From Pseudomonas sp. PDM15 (GTDB taxonomy: Bacteria; Pseudomonadota; Gammaproteobacteria; Pseudomonadales; Pseudomonadaceae), in assembly GCF_014851565.1 (NCBI RefSeq), contig NZ_JACVAA010000003.1, positions 620,001-684,000 of the forward strand: a stretch of 64,000 bases of DNA, read 5' to 3'. Positions 34,216 through 43,331 of this stretch are shown piece after piece. The notes below the pieces were generated by a model. It saw only the letters and a list, made by a program, of their open reading frames with translations, was not told the DNA's origin and did no database searches. The position numbers and the translations under genes were made by a program. The stretch's first letter is position 1, and each line of letters begins with the position of its first letter.

Positions 34216-35265
34216 ATGAGGGAGCTGCTCAAGCAGGCGATCAGCTGGCACGCGGGCCCTCCGGCCTGGGGCCCGGCGGTGATCGCCTGCCTGGGCTGTG
34301 CCCTGCCCCTGGTGCTCGGTCTTTTCAGTGGCCACCCGGGCTTCCTCTGGGCCTCGGCCGGCGCCTTCCAGGCCGCCCAGGCCAACCCGCTGCATCGCTT
34401 CGGCATGCTGCGCCTGCTGTTGCTCACCCTGCTCGGGGCCTGCAGTGCCGGCCTGGGTTTCTGGTCGGCCAGCCACCCGCTGCTCAGCCTCTGCCTGTTC
34501 GGCGCCTACGGCTTCCTCCTCGCGTGGTTACAACGCTTCGGCACCGAGGCCGGCAAGCTGGGCATCGGTCTGGCCGTGTGCCTGTGCCTCGGCCAGGGCC
34601 AGTTCGGTATCGGCGGCCTGAAGAACGCCGACGCGGTGGGCACGCTGTTCGTCCTCGGCGGGCTCTGGGTCGCCCTGCTCGCCTTCGGCCTGCGTGGCCT
34701 GCACGGCCTGCGTATGTGGCCGTACATGCCGCGCTTCATGGCCATCCTCAAGGTGCTCAAGCGCCACGCCAAGCGCCTGCCGGAGCAGCGCTGGCGCCTG
34801 CACGCCCTGGGTTGCACCCTGGGTTGCGCGGCGGCCGGCCTGATCGTACAGCTCGCGGATCTACAGCGCGGCTACTGGCTGACCCTGGCGCTGATCGCCA
34901 CCCTGCAGCTGGAGATCCGCGGCAGCCTGGTGCGCGCCCTGCAGCTGAGCATGGCCAGCCTGTGCGCCGCGGCGCTGCTGATCTACTTCGGCCACAGCCT
35001 GCAGAGCCCGCCGCTGATGGTGGCCTTCATCCTGCCGCTGATTGCTCTCAGCCGCGCCTTCCAGGCCCATCACTACGGTCTGTTCGTGCTGCAGGTGACG
35101 GTCAGCTTCGTACTGCTGGCCGAGAGCCTGTCGCATGACTGGCACCTGGCTCAGGTGCGTCTGTTCAACAGCCTGATCGGTGTGGTGCTGGCCATTCTGG
35201 TGGCCCTGCTGATGCACGGCCTGGCGCAGTGGCTGAGCAGAGATCGAACGGATTCGCAGAGCTAA
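34216..35265 (+). CDS. FUSC-family inner-membrane protein
   Basis: A 349-residue membrane protein with about ten hydrophobic segments in two blocks, residues 20-165 and 195-340, separated by a basic cytoplasmic stretch (MPRFMAILKVLKRHAKRLPE). QLADLQRGYWLTLALIATLQ is the FUSC (fusaric acid resistance-like) signature. Relatives such as AaeB export aromatic acids, but this short form lacks the large soluble domain, so transport is inferred only. It is four bases behind dgt. Confidence 0.75.
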   Translation: MRELLKQAISWHAGPPAWGPAVIACLGCALPLVLGLFSGHPGFLWASAGAFQAAQANPLHRFGMLRLLLLTLLGACSAGLGFWSASHPLLSLCLFGAYGFLLAWLQRFGTEAGKLGIGLAVCLCLGQGQFGIGGLKNADAVGTLFVLGGLWVALLAFGLRGLHGLRMWPYMPRFMAILKVLKRHAKRLPEQRWRLHALGCTLGCAAAGLIVQLADLQRGYWLTLALIATLQLEIRGSLVRALQLSMASLCAAALLIYFGHSLQSPPLMVAFILPLIALSRAFQAHHYGLFVLQVTVSFVLLAESLSHDWHLAQVRLFNSLIGVVLAILVALLMHGLAQWLSRDRTDSQS

Positions 35266-35319
35266 CGAAGCGGCTATGCTTCTGGCCTGACCTGAGATGT
35301 TTGTCAAAGGAGTGAGACA

Positions 35320-38274
35320 ATGCAGGGCAAGACTCGAGGCAAAGAGCGGCGCTTTCCACTCCACGTTCATATCAGCGTGCTGTTCACTCTGCTGCTGCTC
35401 GGCAGCGGCGTGATCCTCGGCCTGTTCAACTACTACCAGACCACCCAGGTCATCCTCTCCAGCAGCAAGCAGTTGTTCGCCCAGATGCGCGAGGAAGTGG
35501 AAGCCGACCTGCAGCACACCTACCAGCCGATCCGCCATCTGCTCGGCCTGCTTGCCCTCAACGAGCGCAACCTGTCTCGCGACAGCTACCAACGGATGAG
35601 TCTGCTGCCAATCTTCGCCCAGGCCCTGCGCGACAATCCCAAGCTGGCCTCGCTCTACCTGGGCTACGAGGATGGCGACTTCTTCATGGTGCGGCCGCTG
35701 CGCGACGAGCGGCTCAAGCAGATCTTCAATGCCCCGGCCAACGCGGCCTTCCAGGTCTGGAGCATCGACCGCAGCGGCGAGGCCCGGCCGATCTCCGAGT
35801 CGCAGTTCTTCGACGCCGAGCTCAACTGGATCAGCCGCCGGCAGAACCTCAGCGAGAAGTACGACCCCCGTACCCGCCCGTGGTACCAGAGTGCCCGTGA
35901 GCGTGGCGAACTGATCACCACCGAGCCCTATGCGTTCTTCTCCACCAAGGACGTCGGCACCACCCTCGCCCGCACCAGCAGCGGCGACACGGTGCTCGGC
36001 GCCGACCTGACCCTGGCCGACCTCTCCGCCACCCTGGCCCGGCACAAGGTCACACCCTCCACCGAGGTGGTGCTGTATCGGCCGGATGGCGCCGCCGTCG
36101 CCTATCCGGATATTGGCAAGCTGGTGGTGAGCAACGGTACCACCCACCTGGCCCAGGTCGAGCGCCTCAGCCCGGCCCTCGGCGAATTGTTCCAGCGCAG
36201 CCTGGACAAGGACCGCGAAGGTGCCATGAAACTGGCAGGCAAGCGCTGGCAAGTGTCCTACAGCCAGCTCGACGAGGGCGGCCCTAACGGACTGCGCCTG
36301 GCCCTGCTGGCGCCGGAGGAAGAACTGCTCGCCGACGCCTACCGCATTCGCTGGCAAGGCGCGATGCTGACCCTGACCATCCTGCTGTTGTGCATCCCGC
36401 TGGGCTGGCTGATGTCACGCATCCTGGTCAGACCGCTGCGCGCCCTAGTCGCCGAGGCTGAGGCGATCCGCAGCTTCAACTTCGCCCACCCGGCCAGCGG
36501 CCGCTCGCCGGTGCTGGAGATCGACCAACTGGCCGTGGCCATGGGCAAGATGAAGGACACCCTGTCCAGCTTCCTCGACATCACCGCCAGCCTGTCCGCC
36601 GAGACCCGCTTCGACGCCCTGTTGCGCCGTGTACTGAAGGAGACGGTGGACCTCAGCGAGGCCAGCGCCGGGCTGCTCTACCTGCGCGACGGTAGCAGCG
36701 GCGCCCTGGAGCCCCACGGCCTGTTCATCAACGACGAGCAGCACAGCCTGGAACAGCACCGCATCCCCGCCTATCCGGCCGGCGCGGCCAGCATCCCCGC
36801 CTGGATCCGCCAGCCCGCCGAGGGCGGCGCTACCGCCGTGGCTTCGCTGGGTTTCGACCAGGCCGAAGGCTTCCAGAGCCTGCTGCACACCCTCGACAGC
36901 CCGCGCATACATCTGGTCTGCACCGGCCTGCACAACCGCCAGGGCGAGACGGTCGGCGTGCTGATGCTGCTGCACCGCGACACAGGCGAGGAAGCCGAGC
37001 CGACCATGTTGAAGCCGCAGCGCATCGCCTACGTCGAGGCGGTGTCCGGCGTCGCCGCCCTGTGCATCGAGAGCCAGCGTCTGCTGGAGCAGCAGAAGCA
37101 GCTGCTCGACGCCTTCATCCAACTGATCGCCGGCGCCATCGACGCCAAGAGCCCCTACACCGGCGGCCACTGCCAGCGCGTGCCGGAACTGACTCTGATG
37201 CTCGCCCGCGCTGCTGCCGCCAGCGACGCCGAGCCGTTCGCCGGTTACCAGCCCAGCGACGAGGAATGGGAGGCCCTGCATATCGCCGCCTGGCTGCACG
37301 ACTGCGGCAAGGTCACCACGCCGGAATACGTGGTCGACAAGGCGACCAAGCTGGAAACCATCTACGACCGCATCCACGAGGTACGCACCCGTTTCGAGGT
37401 GCTCAAGCGCGATGCCTGGATCGCCTATTGGGAGGGCGTGGCCAAGGGCGGCGCGGAGGCCGGCCTGGCCGCCCTGCGTGACGAGACCCTGGCCGCCCTG
37501 GACGACGAATTCGCCTTCATCGCCCGCTGCAACCTGGGTGGCGAAGCCATGGCCGACGCCGACCTGGAACGCCTGCGCAGCATCGGCGCTCGTACCTGGA
37601 CGCGGACCCTGGACGACCGCCTCGGCGTGTCCTGGGAAGAGAACCAGCGCCAGGCCCGCAGCCCGGCGCCCGCGCTGCCGGTGCAGGAACCGCTGCTGGC
37701 CGACAAGCCCGAACACCTGCTGGAGCGCCCGGACAGCGAGTTGATCCCGACGGACAACCCCTGGGGCTTCAAGCTCGACGTGCCGCTGCACAAGCTCAAC
37801 CGCGGCGAGCTGTACAACCTCGGCATCACCCGCGGCACCCTCACCGCCGAGGAGCGCTACATCATCAACAATCACATGGTGCAAACCATCCGCATGCTCG
37901 ATCACCTGCCGTTCCCCAAGCACCTGGCGAACGTCTCGGAGATCGCCGGCGGGCACCACGAAAAGATGGACGGCAGCGGCTACCCGAAACGCCTGAGGCG
38001 CGAGGAAATGAGCCTGCCGGCGCGGATGATGGCGATTGCCGACATCTTCGAGGCACTCACCGCAGTGGACCGCCCATACAAGAAGGGCAAGACCCTCACC
38101 GAGTCGCTCACCATCATGGCCGGCATGTGCCGCGGCGCCCACGTCGACCCGGAGCTGTTCGGCCTGTTCGTGCGCAGCGGCATTCCGCTGGCGTACGCCG
38201 AGCGCTACCTGCGCCCCGAACAGATCGACCCGGTGGACACCGCGGCGATCCTGGCCAAGGCCGGCCTGAGCTGA
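35320..38274 (+). CDS. Sensor HD-GYP protein (cache-HAMP-GAF-HD-GYP), probable c-di-GMP phosphodiesterase
   Basis: A 984-residue inner-membrane protein. There is one membrane helix at about 15-37, a periplasmic double-cache-like sensor to about 345 (ending in YDPRTRPWYQSAR-type segments typical of dCache), and a second helix near 347-367. HAMP follows, then a GAF-like domain at about 435-590 and a catalytic HD domain. HDCGK has His660-Asp661; GGHHEKMDGSGYPKRL has His879-His880 and the GYP motif, followed by MMAIADIFEALTAVDRPYKKGKT. The two halves are separated by about 218 residues, far more than in classical HD-GYP proteins (about 50-60). The core motifs are complete, so hydrolysis of c-di-GMP is plausible. 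AAAGGAGTGAGACA precedes the ATG; the gene seems to stand alone. Confidence 0.88.
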   Translation: MQGKTRGKERRFPLHVHISVLFTLLLLGSGVILGLFNYYQTTQVILSSSKQLFAQMREEVEADLQHTYQPIRHLLGLLALNERNLSRDSYQRMSLLPIFAQALRDNPKLASLYLGYEDGDFFMVRPLRDERLKQIFNAPANAAFQVWSIDRSGEARPISESQFFDAELNWISRRQNLSEKYDPRTRPWYQSARERGELITTEPYAFFSTKDVGTTLARTSSGDTVLGADLTLADLSATLARHKVTPSTEVVLYRPDGAAVAYPDIGKLVVSNGTTHLAQVERLSPALGELFQRSLDKDREGAMKLAGKRWQVSYSQLDEGGPNGLRLALLAPEEELLADAYRIRWQGAMLTLTILLLCIPLGWLMSRILVRPLRALVAEAEAIRSFNFAHPASGRSPVLEIDQLAVAMGKMKDTLSSFLDITASLSAETRFDALLRRVLKETVDLSEASAGLLYLRDGSSGALEPHGLFINDEQHSLEQHRIPAYPAGAASIPAWIRQPAEGGATAVASLGFDQAEGFQSLLHTLDSPRIHLVCTGLHNRQGETVGVLMLLHRDTGEEAEPTMLKPQRIAYVEAVSGVAALCIESQRLLEQQKQLLDAFIQLIAGAIDAKSPYTGGHCQRVPELTLMLARAAAASDAEPFAGYQPSDEEWEALHIAAWLHDCGKVTTPEYVVDKATKLETIYDRIHEVRTRFEVLKRDAWIAYWEGVAKGGAEAGLAALRDETLAALDDEFAFIARCNLGGEAMADADLERLRSIGARTWTRTLDDRLGVSWEENQRQARSPAPALPVQEPLLADKPEHLLERPDSELIPTDNPWGFKLDVPLHKLNRGELYNLGITRGTLTAEERYIINNHMVQTIRMLDHLPFPKHLANVSEIAGGHHEKMDGSGYPKRLRREEMSLPARMMAIADIFEALTAVDRPYKKGKTLTESLTIMAGMCRGAHVDPELFGLFVRSGIPLAYAERYLRPEQIDPVDTAAILAKAGLS

Positions 38275-38287
38275 TCTCCGGCCACAA

Positions 38288-38314
38288 AAAAGCCCGGCGC
38301 TGGCCGGGCTTTTT
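38288..38314. terminator. Bidirectional terminator after the HD-GYP gene
   Basis: AGCCCGGC-GCTG-GCCGGGCT is an 8-bp stem followed by TTTTTC on the plus strand and preceded by AAAAAA (T-run for the minus strand), between convergent stops. Confidence 0.93.
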
Positions 38315-38332
38315 CATTCGCGTGGTGGCCGA

Positions 38333-38674
38333 TCAGGCCTTGTTCACCGGGTTTTCCGGATACCACACGTCCATCAGCGGGCTGAGACTGAACTCGCTCA
38401 GCTCTTTGCGGCCCCTCAGCCAGGCTTCCAGAGCAGCGCGCTGCTCCTCATTGACCGAGCCGCGCTTGGCCAGGCAGACGAAGCCGTAGTCTTCACCGCC
38501 GACATAGCCCAGACCGTTGGCGTCGATACCGTCGCGCAGGAACTCGTCAACGAACTTGTCGGCGCCTTCTTCGCTCAGGCCTTCGTTGAAGCCGAGGGTC
38601 AGCTCGCAGCCCAGTTCCTGGAATTCGTCGACGCACAGTTTCTTGCGCAGGCGGCGGGAACGGTTGGTGGCCAT
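38333..38674 (-). CDS. yggL: YggL family 50S ribosome-associated protein (DUF469)
   Basis: A 113-residue protein beginning MATNRSRRLRKKLCVDEFQE and continuing GCELTLGFNEGLSEEG, DANGLGYVGGEDYGFVCL and RAALEAWLRGRKELSEF; these blocks define YggL/DUF469. YggL was found bound to large ribosomal subunits in E. coli; its precise role is not settled. ATG 38674 follows AGGAGTGTTT; the in-frame start at 38713 adds a non-conserved piece. Convergent with the HD-GYP gene. Confidence 0.9.
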   Translation of the reverse strand: MATNRSRRLRKKLCVDEFQELGCELTLGFNEGLSEEGADKFVDEFLRDGIDANGLGYVGGEDYGFVCLAKRGSVNEEQRAALEAWLRGRKELSEFSLSPLMDVWYPENPVNKA

Positions 38675-38871
38675 AAACACTCCTAGATACTCATTGATTG
38701 CAACGGGCGGCACTCTAGCAGGTTGCCGCGCGAGCTGCCCGCCCGTTCAGAAATAAAGCCCGCGCAAGCGACTGTTCGAACCCCAAGTTCTGCATGCTTG
38801 GGGCATAATGCGCGGCAAAACAGCGGTATCCGCACCTCTTTTCGCCCTTTTTTCTGCCTGGGCCCGTGCCA

Positions 38872-40305
38872 ATGATCAGAACGTTCCGCAGTCTCGTCGT
38901 CGCTTCGCTCCTGCTTCCCATCGCTCTTCCCCTCTCCGCCGCCCAGGTCAGCAGCACGCTGCCGGCCAAGGTGCAGCAGTCGCTCAAGGCCAACAAACTG
39001 CAGGCCAGCAGCCTGTCGCTGGTGGCCCTACCACTGGATGGCAGCGGTGGCGGCATCATCCACAACGCCGATGTGTCGGTGAACCCGGCCTCGACCATGA
39101 AGCTGGTCACCACCTACGCCGCCCTCGAACTGCTCGGCCCCACCCACCAGTGGCGCACCGAGTTCTATGGCGACGGCCCACTGAAGAACGGCGTGCTCAA
39201 CGGCAACCTCTACCTCAAGGGTGGCGGCGACCCCAAGCTGAACATGGAGAAGCTCTGGCTGATGATGCGCGACCTGCGCGCCAACGGCGTGCAGCGCATC
39301 ACCGGCGATCTGGTGCTGGACCGCAACCACTTCCACCACCCGACCCTGCCGAGCTTCAACGACGACGGCGGCGATCCGAACAAGCCCTTCCTGGTGGGCC
39401 CCGACTCGCTGCTGGTCAACCTCAAGGCCGTGCGCATGATCGCCCGCACCAGCGGCGGCAAGGTCAGCGTGATGATGGAGCCGCCGCTGACCAACGTGCG
39501 CATCGACAATCAGGTCAAAGCCCTCGGCGCCGCCAAGTGCCCGGCCTGGCCGGACGTGCGCTACAACCCCGTCACCCAGTTCGACGGCACCACCCTGGTG
39601 GTGACCGGCAAGCTGGCCGAGGGCTGCAGCGCCCAGACCTACCTGGCCCTGCTCGACCACCCGGCCTACGCCGCGGGCGCCGTGCGCGCCATCTGGCAGG
39701 AACTGGGCGGCAGCATCATCGGCAAGGACCGCGTCGGCGACGTGCCGAAGAACGCCCAGCTGCTGGCGCGCACCTTCTCGCCGGACCTCACCGAGATCAT
39801 TCGCGACATCAACAAGTACAGTAACAACACCATGGCCCAGCAGCTGTTCCTCAGCCTGGGGCAGACCTTCCGCGACCGCGCCGACCCGGACGATGCCAAG
39901 GCCGCCCAGCGGGTGATCCGCAACTGGCTGGCGAAGAAAGGCATCACCGCGCCGCATCTGGTGATCGAGAACGGCTCCGGCCTGTCGCGCGCAGAAAGGG
40001 TCAGCGCCCGCGAGATGGCCGGCATGCTGCAGGCCGCCTGGCACAGCCCCTACGCGCCGGAGTTCATCGCCTCGATGCCGCTGGTGGGCATGGACGGCAC
40101 CATGCGCAAGCGCCTCAAGCGCACCGGCATGGAAGGCCAGGGCCATATCAAGACCGGCACCCTGAACAACGTGCGCGCCATCGCCGGCTTCACTCGCACG
40201 GCCAAGGGCCAGAACTGGGTGGTGGTGGCGATCCTCAACGACCCGCGCCCTTGGGGCGCCTCGGCGATCCTCGACCAGGTGCTGCTGGACATCTACCGGC
40301 GCTGA
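38872..40305 (+). CDS. dacB: D-alanyl-D-alanine carboxypeptidase/endopeptidase (PBP4)
   Basis: A 477-residue exported enzyme (signal MIRTFRSLVVASLLLPIALP LSAA) that trims or opens peptidoglycan cross-links in the periplasm. The three penicillin-binding motifs are intact: STMK (Ser74-Lys77), SNN (Ser317-Asn319) and KTG (427-429). The large insert between the first two motifs is normal for class C low-mass PBPs. ATG 38872 is used rather than GTG 38866. In P. aeruginosa loss of this enzyme induces AmpC; whether this organism has such a system is not visible here. A terminator follows directly. Confidence 0.95.
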   Translation: MIRTFRSLVVASLLLPIALPLSAAQVSSTLPAKVQQSLKANKLQASSLSLVALPLDGSGGGIIHNADVSVNPASTMKLVTTYAALELLGPTHQWRTEFYGDGPLKNGVLNGNLYLKGGGDPKLNMEKLWLMMRDLRANGVQRITGDLVLDRNHFHHPTLPSFNDDGGDPNKPFLVGPDSLLVNLKAVRMIARTSGGKVSVMMEPPLTNVRIDNQVKALGAAKCPAWPDVRYNPVTQFDGTTLVVTGKLAEGCSAQTYLALLDHPAYAAGAVRAIWQELGGSIIGKDRVGDVPKNAQLLARTFSPDLTEIIRDINKYSNNTMAQQLFLSLGQTFRDRADPDDAKAAQRVIRNWLAKKGITAPHLVIENGSGLSRAERVSAREMAGMLQAAWHSPYAPEFIASMPLVGMDGTMRKRLKRTGMEGQGHIKTGTLNNVRAIAGFTRTAKGQNWVVVAILNDPRPWGASAILDQVLLDIYRR

Positions 40306-40320
40306 GTGCGCCGCAACGAA

Positions 40321-40347
40321 AAAGCCCGCCATTCGGCGGGCTTTTTC
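40321..40347 (+). terminator. Rho-independent terminator after dacB
   Basis: AGCCCGCC-ATTC-GGCGGGCT, an 8-bp stem followed by TTTTC, 15 bases after the dacB stop. The stem is nearly identical to the one at 28626. Confidence 0.93.
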
Positions 40348-40392
40348 ATGTCGTACATTCCCGTGCGTCACCCTTCGGGCAGCTTCGCCGTG

Positions 40393-40417
40393 AAAAACGG
40401 CTGTCCTGCCGTTTTTT
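40393..40417 (-). terminator. Rho-independent terminator after rlmKL
   Basis: AAAACGGC with GCCGTTTT around a 6-base loop; on the minus strand the stem ends in a run of T. It lies 13 bases past the rlmKL stop. Confidence 0.85.
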
Positions 40418-40430
40418 CATGGGAGCTGCA

Positions 40431-42623
40431 TCAGGCCTTGGCGGTCAGGCGCCAGGCCCGGTGGATCTTCGCGTTACGCGCGAAGTCCTGGTCGATGGTC
40501 TGGGCGCTGATCTCCTCCACCGCATAGCGCTCGGTCAGGCTCTCGTCGAGCTGGAACTTGCGGAAGTTGTTGGAGAAGTACAGCACGCCGCCCTTGGCCA
40601 GGCGCGCCATGGCCAGGTCGAGCAGGTGCACGTGATCGCGCTGCACGTCGAACACGCCCTCCATGCGCTTGGAGTTGGAGAAGGTCGGCGGGTCGATGAA
40701 GATCAGCTCGTACTCGCCGCGATCGGCCTCCAGCCAGGCCATCACATCGCCCTGCTCCAGGCGCTGCTTATCGGAGAAACCATTGAGCGACAGATTGCGC
40801 CGCGCCCAGTCCAGGTAGGTCTTCGACAGGTCGACGCTGGTGGTGCTGCGCGCGCCGCCCTTGGCCGCGTGCACGGTGGCCGTGGCGGTGTAGCAGAACA
40901 GGTTGAGGAAGCGCTTGCCGGCAGCCTCCTGCTGGATGCGCAGGCGCAGCGGACGGTGGTCGAGGAACAGGCCGGTGTCCAGGTAGTCGGTGAGGTTGAC
41001 CAGCAGGCGCACGCCGCCTTCGCTGACTTCCATGAACTGGCCTTGCGCCGCCTGGCGCTCGTACTGCTTGCTGCCGGTCTGGCGCTCGCGGCGCTTGATC
41101 ACCACCTTGTCCGGCGCCACGCCGAGGGCCACCGGGATCGCAGCCAGAGCATCGAGCAGGCGCGCCTGGGCCTTGTCCGGGTCGATGGAGCGCGGCGGTG
41201 CGTACTCCTGCACGTGCACCCAGTCGCGGTACAGGTCGATGGCCAGGGCGTACTCGGGCATGTCGGCGTCGTACAGGCGATAGCACTCGATGCCGGCCTT
41301 CTTCGCCCACTTACCCAGGCTCTTGAGGTTCTTCTGCAGGCGGTTGGCGAACATCTGCCCGCCTTCGGACAGGCGAGCCGGCTCGCTGGCCACCGGCGCC
41401 GCAGCGCCCTCCTCGCCAGCATGACGGCGCTCGCTGCGCTCACCAGTGACGAACTGCTGCGGAAGCACCTTGAACAGCAGCAGCTTGCACGGCAGCGCAC
41501 CGTTCCAGAAGGCGTACTGCTTGTGGCTACGCAGACCCATGCGCTTGCCCAATTCGGGCGCGCCGGTAAACACCGCCGCCTCCCAGTTCAGGCAGCTCTG
41601 GCGCAGGCGCTCTCCGAGGTTCTGGTAGAGATACAGCAGGCTCGCCTCGTCGCCCAGGCGCTCGCCGTAGGGCGGGTTGCTGACGATCAGGCCGGTCTGG
41701 TTCTTGTCCGGGCGCGGCTCGAAGGTGGCCAGTTCGCCCTGGTACAGCTTGACCCACTCGCCGAGGCCGGCGCGCTCGATGTTGTTGCGCGCCGGCTGGA
41801 TCAGTCGCGGGTCGGCCTCGTAGCCGCGAATCCACAGCGGCGGCTTGGCCAGGCCGGCGGCGGCGCGCTGCTCGGCCTCGGCGTGCAGCTTCTTCCAGAT
41901 CGCCGGCACATGGCCCAGCCAGTTGCTGAAGCCCCAACGCTCGCGACGCAGGTTCGGCGCCATGTCGGCGGCCATCATCGCCGCCTCGACCAGGAAGGTA
42001 CCTACGCCGCACATGGGGTCAGCCAGGGCGCCGCCCTCGGCAGCGATGCGTGGCCAGCCGGCGCGGATCAGGATGGCCGCGGCCAGATTTTCCTTGAGCG
42101 GCGCGGCGCCCTGCTGCAGGCGGTAGCCGCGCTGGTGCAGGCTGTGCCCGGCCAGATCCAGCGAAAGCACCGCCTCGCCCTTGTCCAGGCGCAAATGCAC
42201 ACGCACGTCCGGATCGACCTTGTCGATCGACGGCCGGGTGCCGGCCGGCGTGCGCAGCTTGTCGACGATGGCGTCCTTGACCTTAAGCGCGCCGAAGTGC
42301 GTGTTGTCGATGCCGGCGCCATGGCCGCTGAATTCGACCGCCAGGGTGCCGTCCGCCTCCAGATGCTCGGCCCAGTCCACCGCCAGTACACCCTGGTAGA
42401 GCTCCTCGGCGTTCTGCACCGGGAAACGGCGCAGCACCAGCAGCACGCGGTTGGCCAGGCGCGACCACAGGCACAGGCGGTAACCCACCTCAATGGGTGC
42501 GAAGCCGCGCACGGCGGCGGTCTGCTCGCGGGCCTCCTCCAGGCCCAGGCCGCTGGCTTCTTCGAGCAGCAGGCCTTCCAGGCTCTTGGGGCAGGTGAGG
42601 ATCAGTTCGTAGCGGTCAGACAT
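40431..42623 (-). CDS. rlmKL: Bifunctional 23S rRNA (G2445-N2)/(G2069-N7) methyltransferase
   Basis: A 730-residue fusion. The N-terminal half (RlmL) has a THUMP domain and a methyltransferase with GLIVSNPPYGERLGDEASLL (NPPY at about residue 316). The C-terminal half (RlmK) has KRFLNLFCYTATATVHAAKG and EYELIFIDPPTFSNSKRM (about residue 645). The two halves modify G2445 and G2069 of 23S rRNA. ATG 42623 (MSDRYELILTCPKSLEGLLL) is the family start; the longer frame upstream to 42767 is not conserved. It is divergent from rmf. Confidence 0.96.
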   Translation of the reverse strand: MSDRYELILTCPKSLEGLLLEEASGLGLEEAREQTAAVRGFAPIEVGYRLCLWSRLANRVLLVLRRFPVQNAEELYQGVLAVDWAEHLEADGTLAVEFSGHGAGIDNTHFGALKVKDAIVDKLRTPAGTRPSIDKVDPDVRVHLRLDKGEAVLSLDLAGHSLHQRGYRLQQGAAPLKENLAAAILIRAGWPRIAAEGGALADPMCGVGTFLVEAAMMAADMAPNLRRERWGFSNWLGHVPAIWKKLHAEAEQRAAAGLAKPPLWIRGYEADPRLIQPARNNIERAGLGEWVKLYQGELATFEPRPDKNQTGLIVSNPPYGERLGDEASLLYLYQNLGERLRQSCLNWEAAVFTGAPELGKRMGLRSHKQYAFWNGALPCKLLLFKVLPQQFVTGERSERRHAGEEGAAAPVASEPARLSEGGQMFANRLQKNLKSLGKWAKKAGIECYRLYDADMPEYALAIDLYRDWVHVQEYAPPRSIDPDKAQARLLDALAAIPVALGVAPDKVVIKRRERQTGSKQYERQAAQGQFMEVSEGGVRLLVNLTDYLDTGLFLDHRPLRLRIQQEAAGKRFLNLFCYTATATVHAAKGGARSTTSVDLSKTYLDWARRNLSLNGFSDKQRLEQGDVMAWLEADRGEYELIFIDPPTFSNSKRMEGVFDVQRDHVHLLDLAMARLAKGGVLYFSNNFRKFQLDESLTERYAVEEISAQTIDQDFARNAKIHRAWRLTAKA

Positions 42624-43028
42624 GGGGCATCCAGTAATCGGGGTGGCTGCATGGCCACCATATGTGACGGAAGGTCGCACGGCGACCCTTCGTCGGAATA
42701 AACAGCGCTCGCAGACGAGAGCAGTTCGCAATGGCAAAGCGCCTGCGTGGACAGCCGAGGTTCCCAAACGACGCGGCCCTCAGCAATCGGGCCAGCAAAA
42801 AAGGGTTGAACCTTATGGCTCCCATCCCACTCACGTTACGTCCTTATGACAAAACGATCATTCACAGGGTGGAACGCATTCGATAGAAATCAACTCAGGC
42901 CGGCACCGCAACGGTGCTGGCAGGTGGCCCGCCACGCCGGCAGCGGGCCCTACTGGCAGGAGCATTTTCTGCCTGGTCCCACCAAGGGGCCAACGGGACA
43001 TAACAGTCAACAGTGAGGGCAACACCCG
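42624..43028. other. 405-base gene-free region: rlmKL promoter and rmf leader
   Basis: No coding frame here has gene character. Several inverted repeats occur: GGTCGC-ACG-GCGACC (near 42674), CCGGCACCG-CAA-CGGTGCTGG (near 42899), and CTGGCAGGA...TTTCTGCCTGG (near 42953), the last two shortly upstream of rmf. A region of lower GC around 42840-42890 may hold the rmf promoter. rmf is growth-phase regulated in other bacteria; the sequence alone does not show how. Confidence 0.4.
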
Positions 43029-43244
43029 ATGAGAAGACTTAAGCGTGATCCGTTGGAACGAGCTTTCTTGCGCGGCTATCAGCACGGCATTCATGGTAAA
43101 TCCCGCGATATGTGTCCTTTCACCCACCCTACTACCCGTCAAGCCTGGATCAATGGCTGGCGCGAGGGCCGCGGTGACAACTGGGACGGACTGACCGGCA
43201 CCGCCGGCATCCACAGACTCAACGAACTCCACGCCGTCGGCTGA
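43029..43244 (+). CDS. rmf: Ribosome modulation factor
   Basis: A 71-residue basic protein: MRRLKRDPLERAFLRGYQHG then CPFTHPTTRQAWINGWREGR, the family blocks. RMF binds 70S ribosomes in stationary phase and dimerises them to 100S, a store of inactive ribosomes. GAGGG eight bases before the ATG is the ribosome site. Its neighbours rlmKL and pyrD match the P. aeruginosa order. Confidence 0.97.
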   Translation: MRRLKRDPLERAFLRGYQHGIHGKSRDMCPFTHPTTRQAWINGWREGRGDNWDGLTGTAGIHRLNELHAVG

Positions 43245-43301
43245 ATCAGGATCACCCCGACTTCACCAGACCGTCCCATCCGGGCGGTGGGCGAGAGCCC
43301 A

Positions 43302-43326
43302 AGGGCCCCTTCGGGGCCCTTTTTTA
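43302..43326 (+). terminator. Rho-independent terminator after rmf
   Basis: AGGGCCCC-TTC-GGGGCCCT, an 8-bp stem with a 3-base loop, followed by TTTTTAT. Confidence 0.95.
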
Positions 43327-43331
43327 TGACT

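Noticed and set aside
32763..34427. 554-residue open frame on the minus strand
   Set aside because: Antisense to dgt; dgt has complete catalytic motifs.
36445..38142. 565-residue open frame on the minus strand
   Set aside because: Antisense to the HD-GYP gene; no domain.
40251..42701. 816-residue open frame on the plus strand
   Set aside because: Antisense to rlmKL and running through two terminators; a product of codon bias despite its length.
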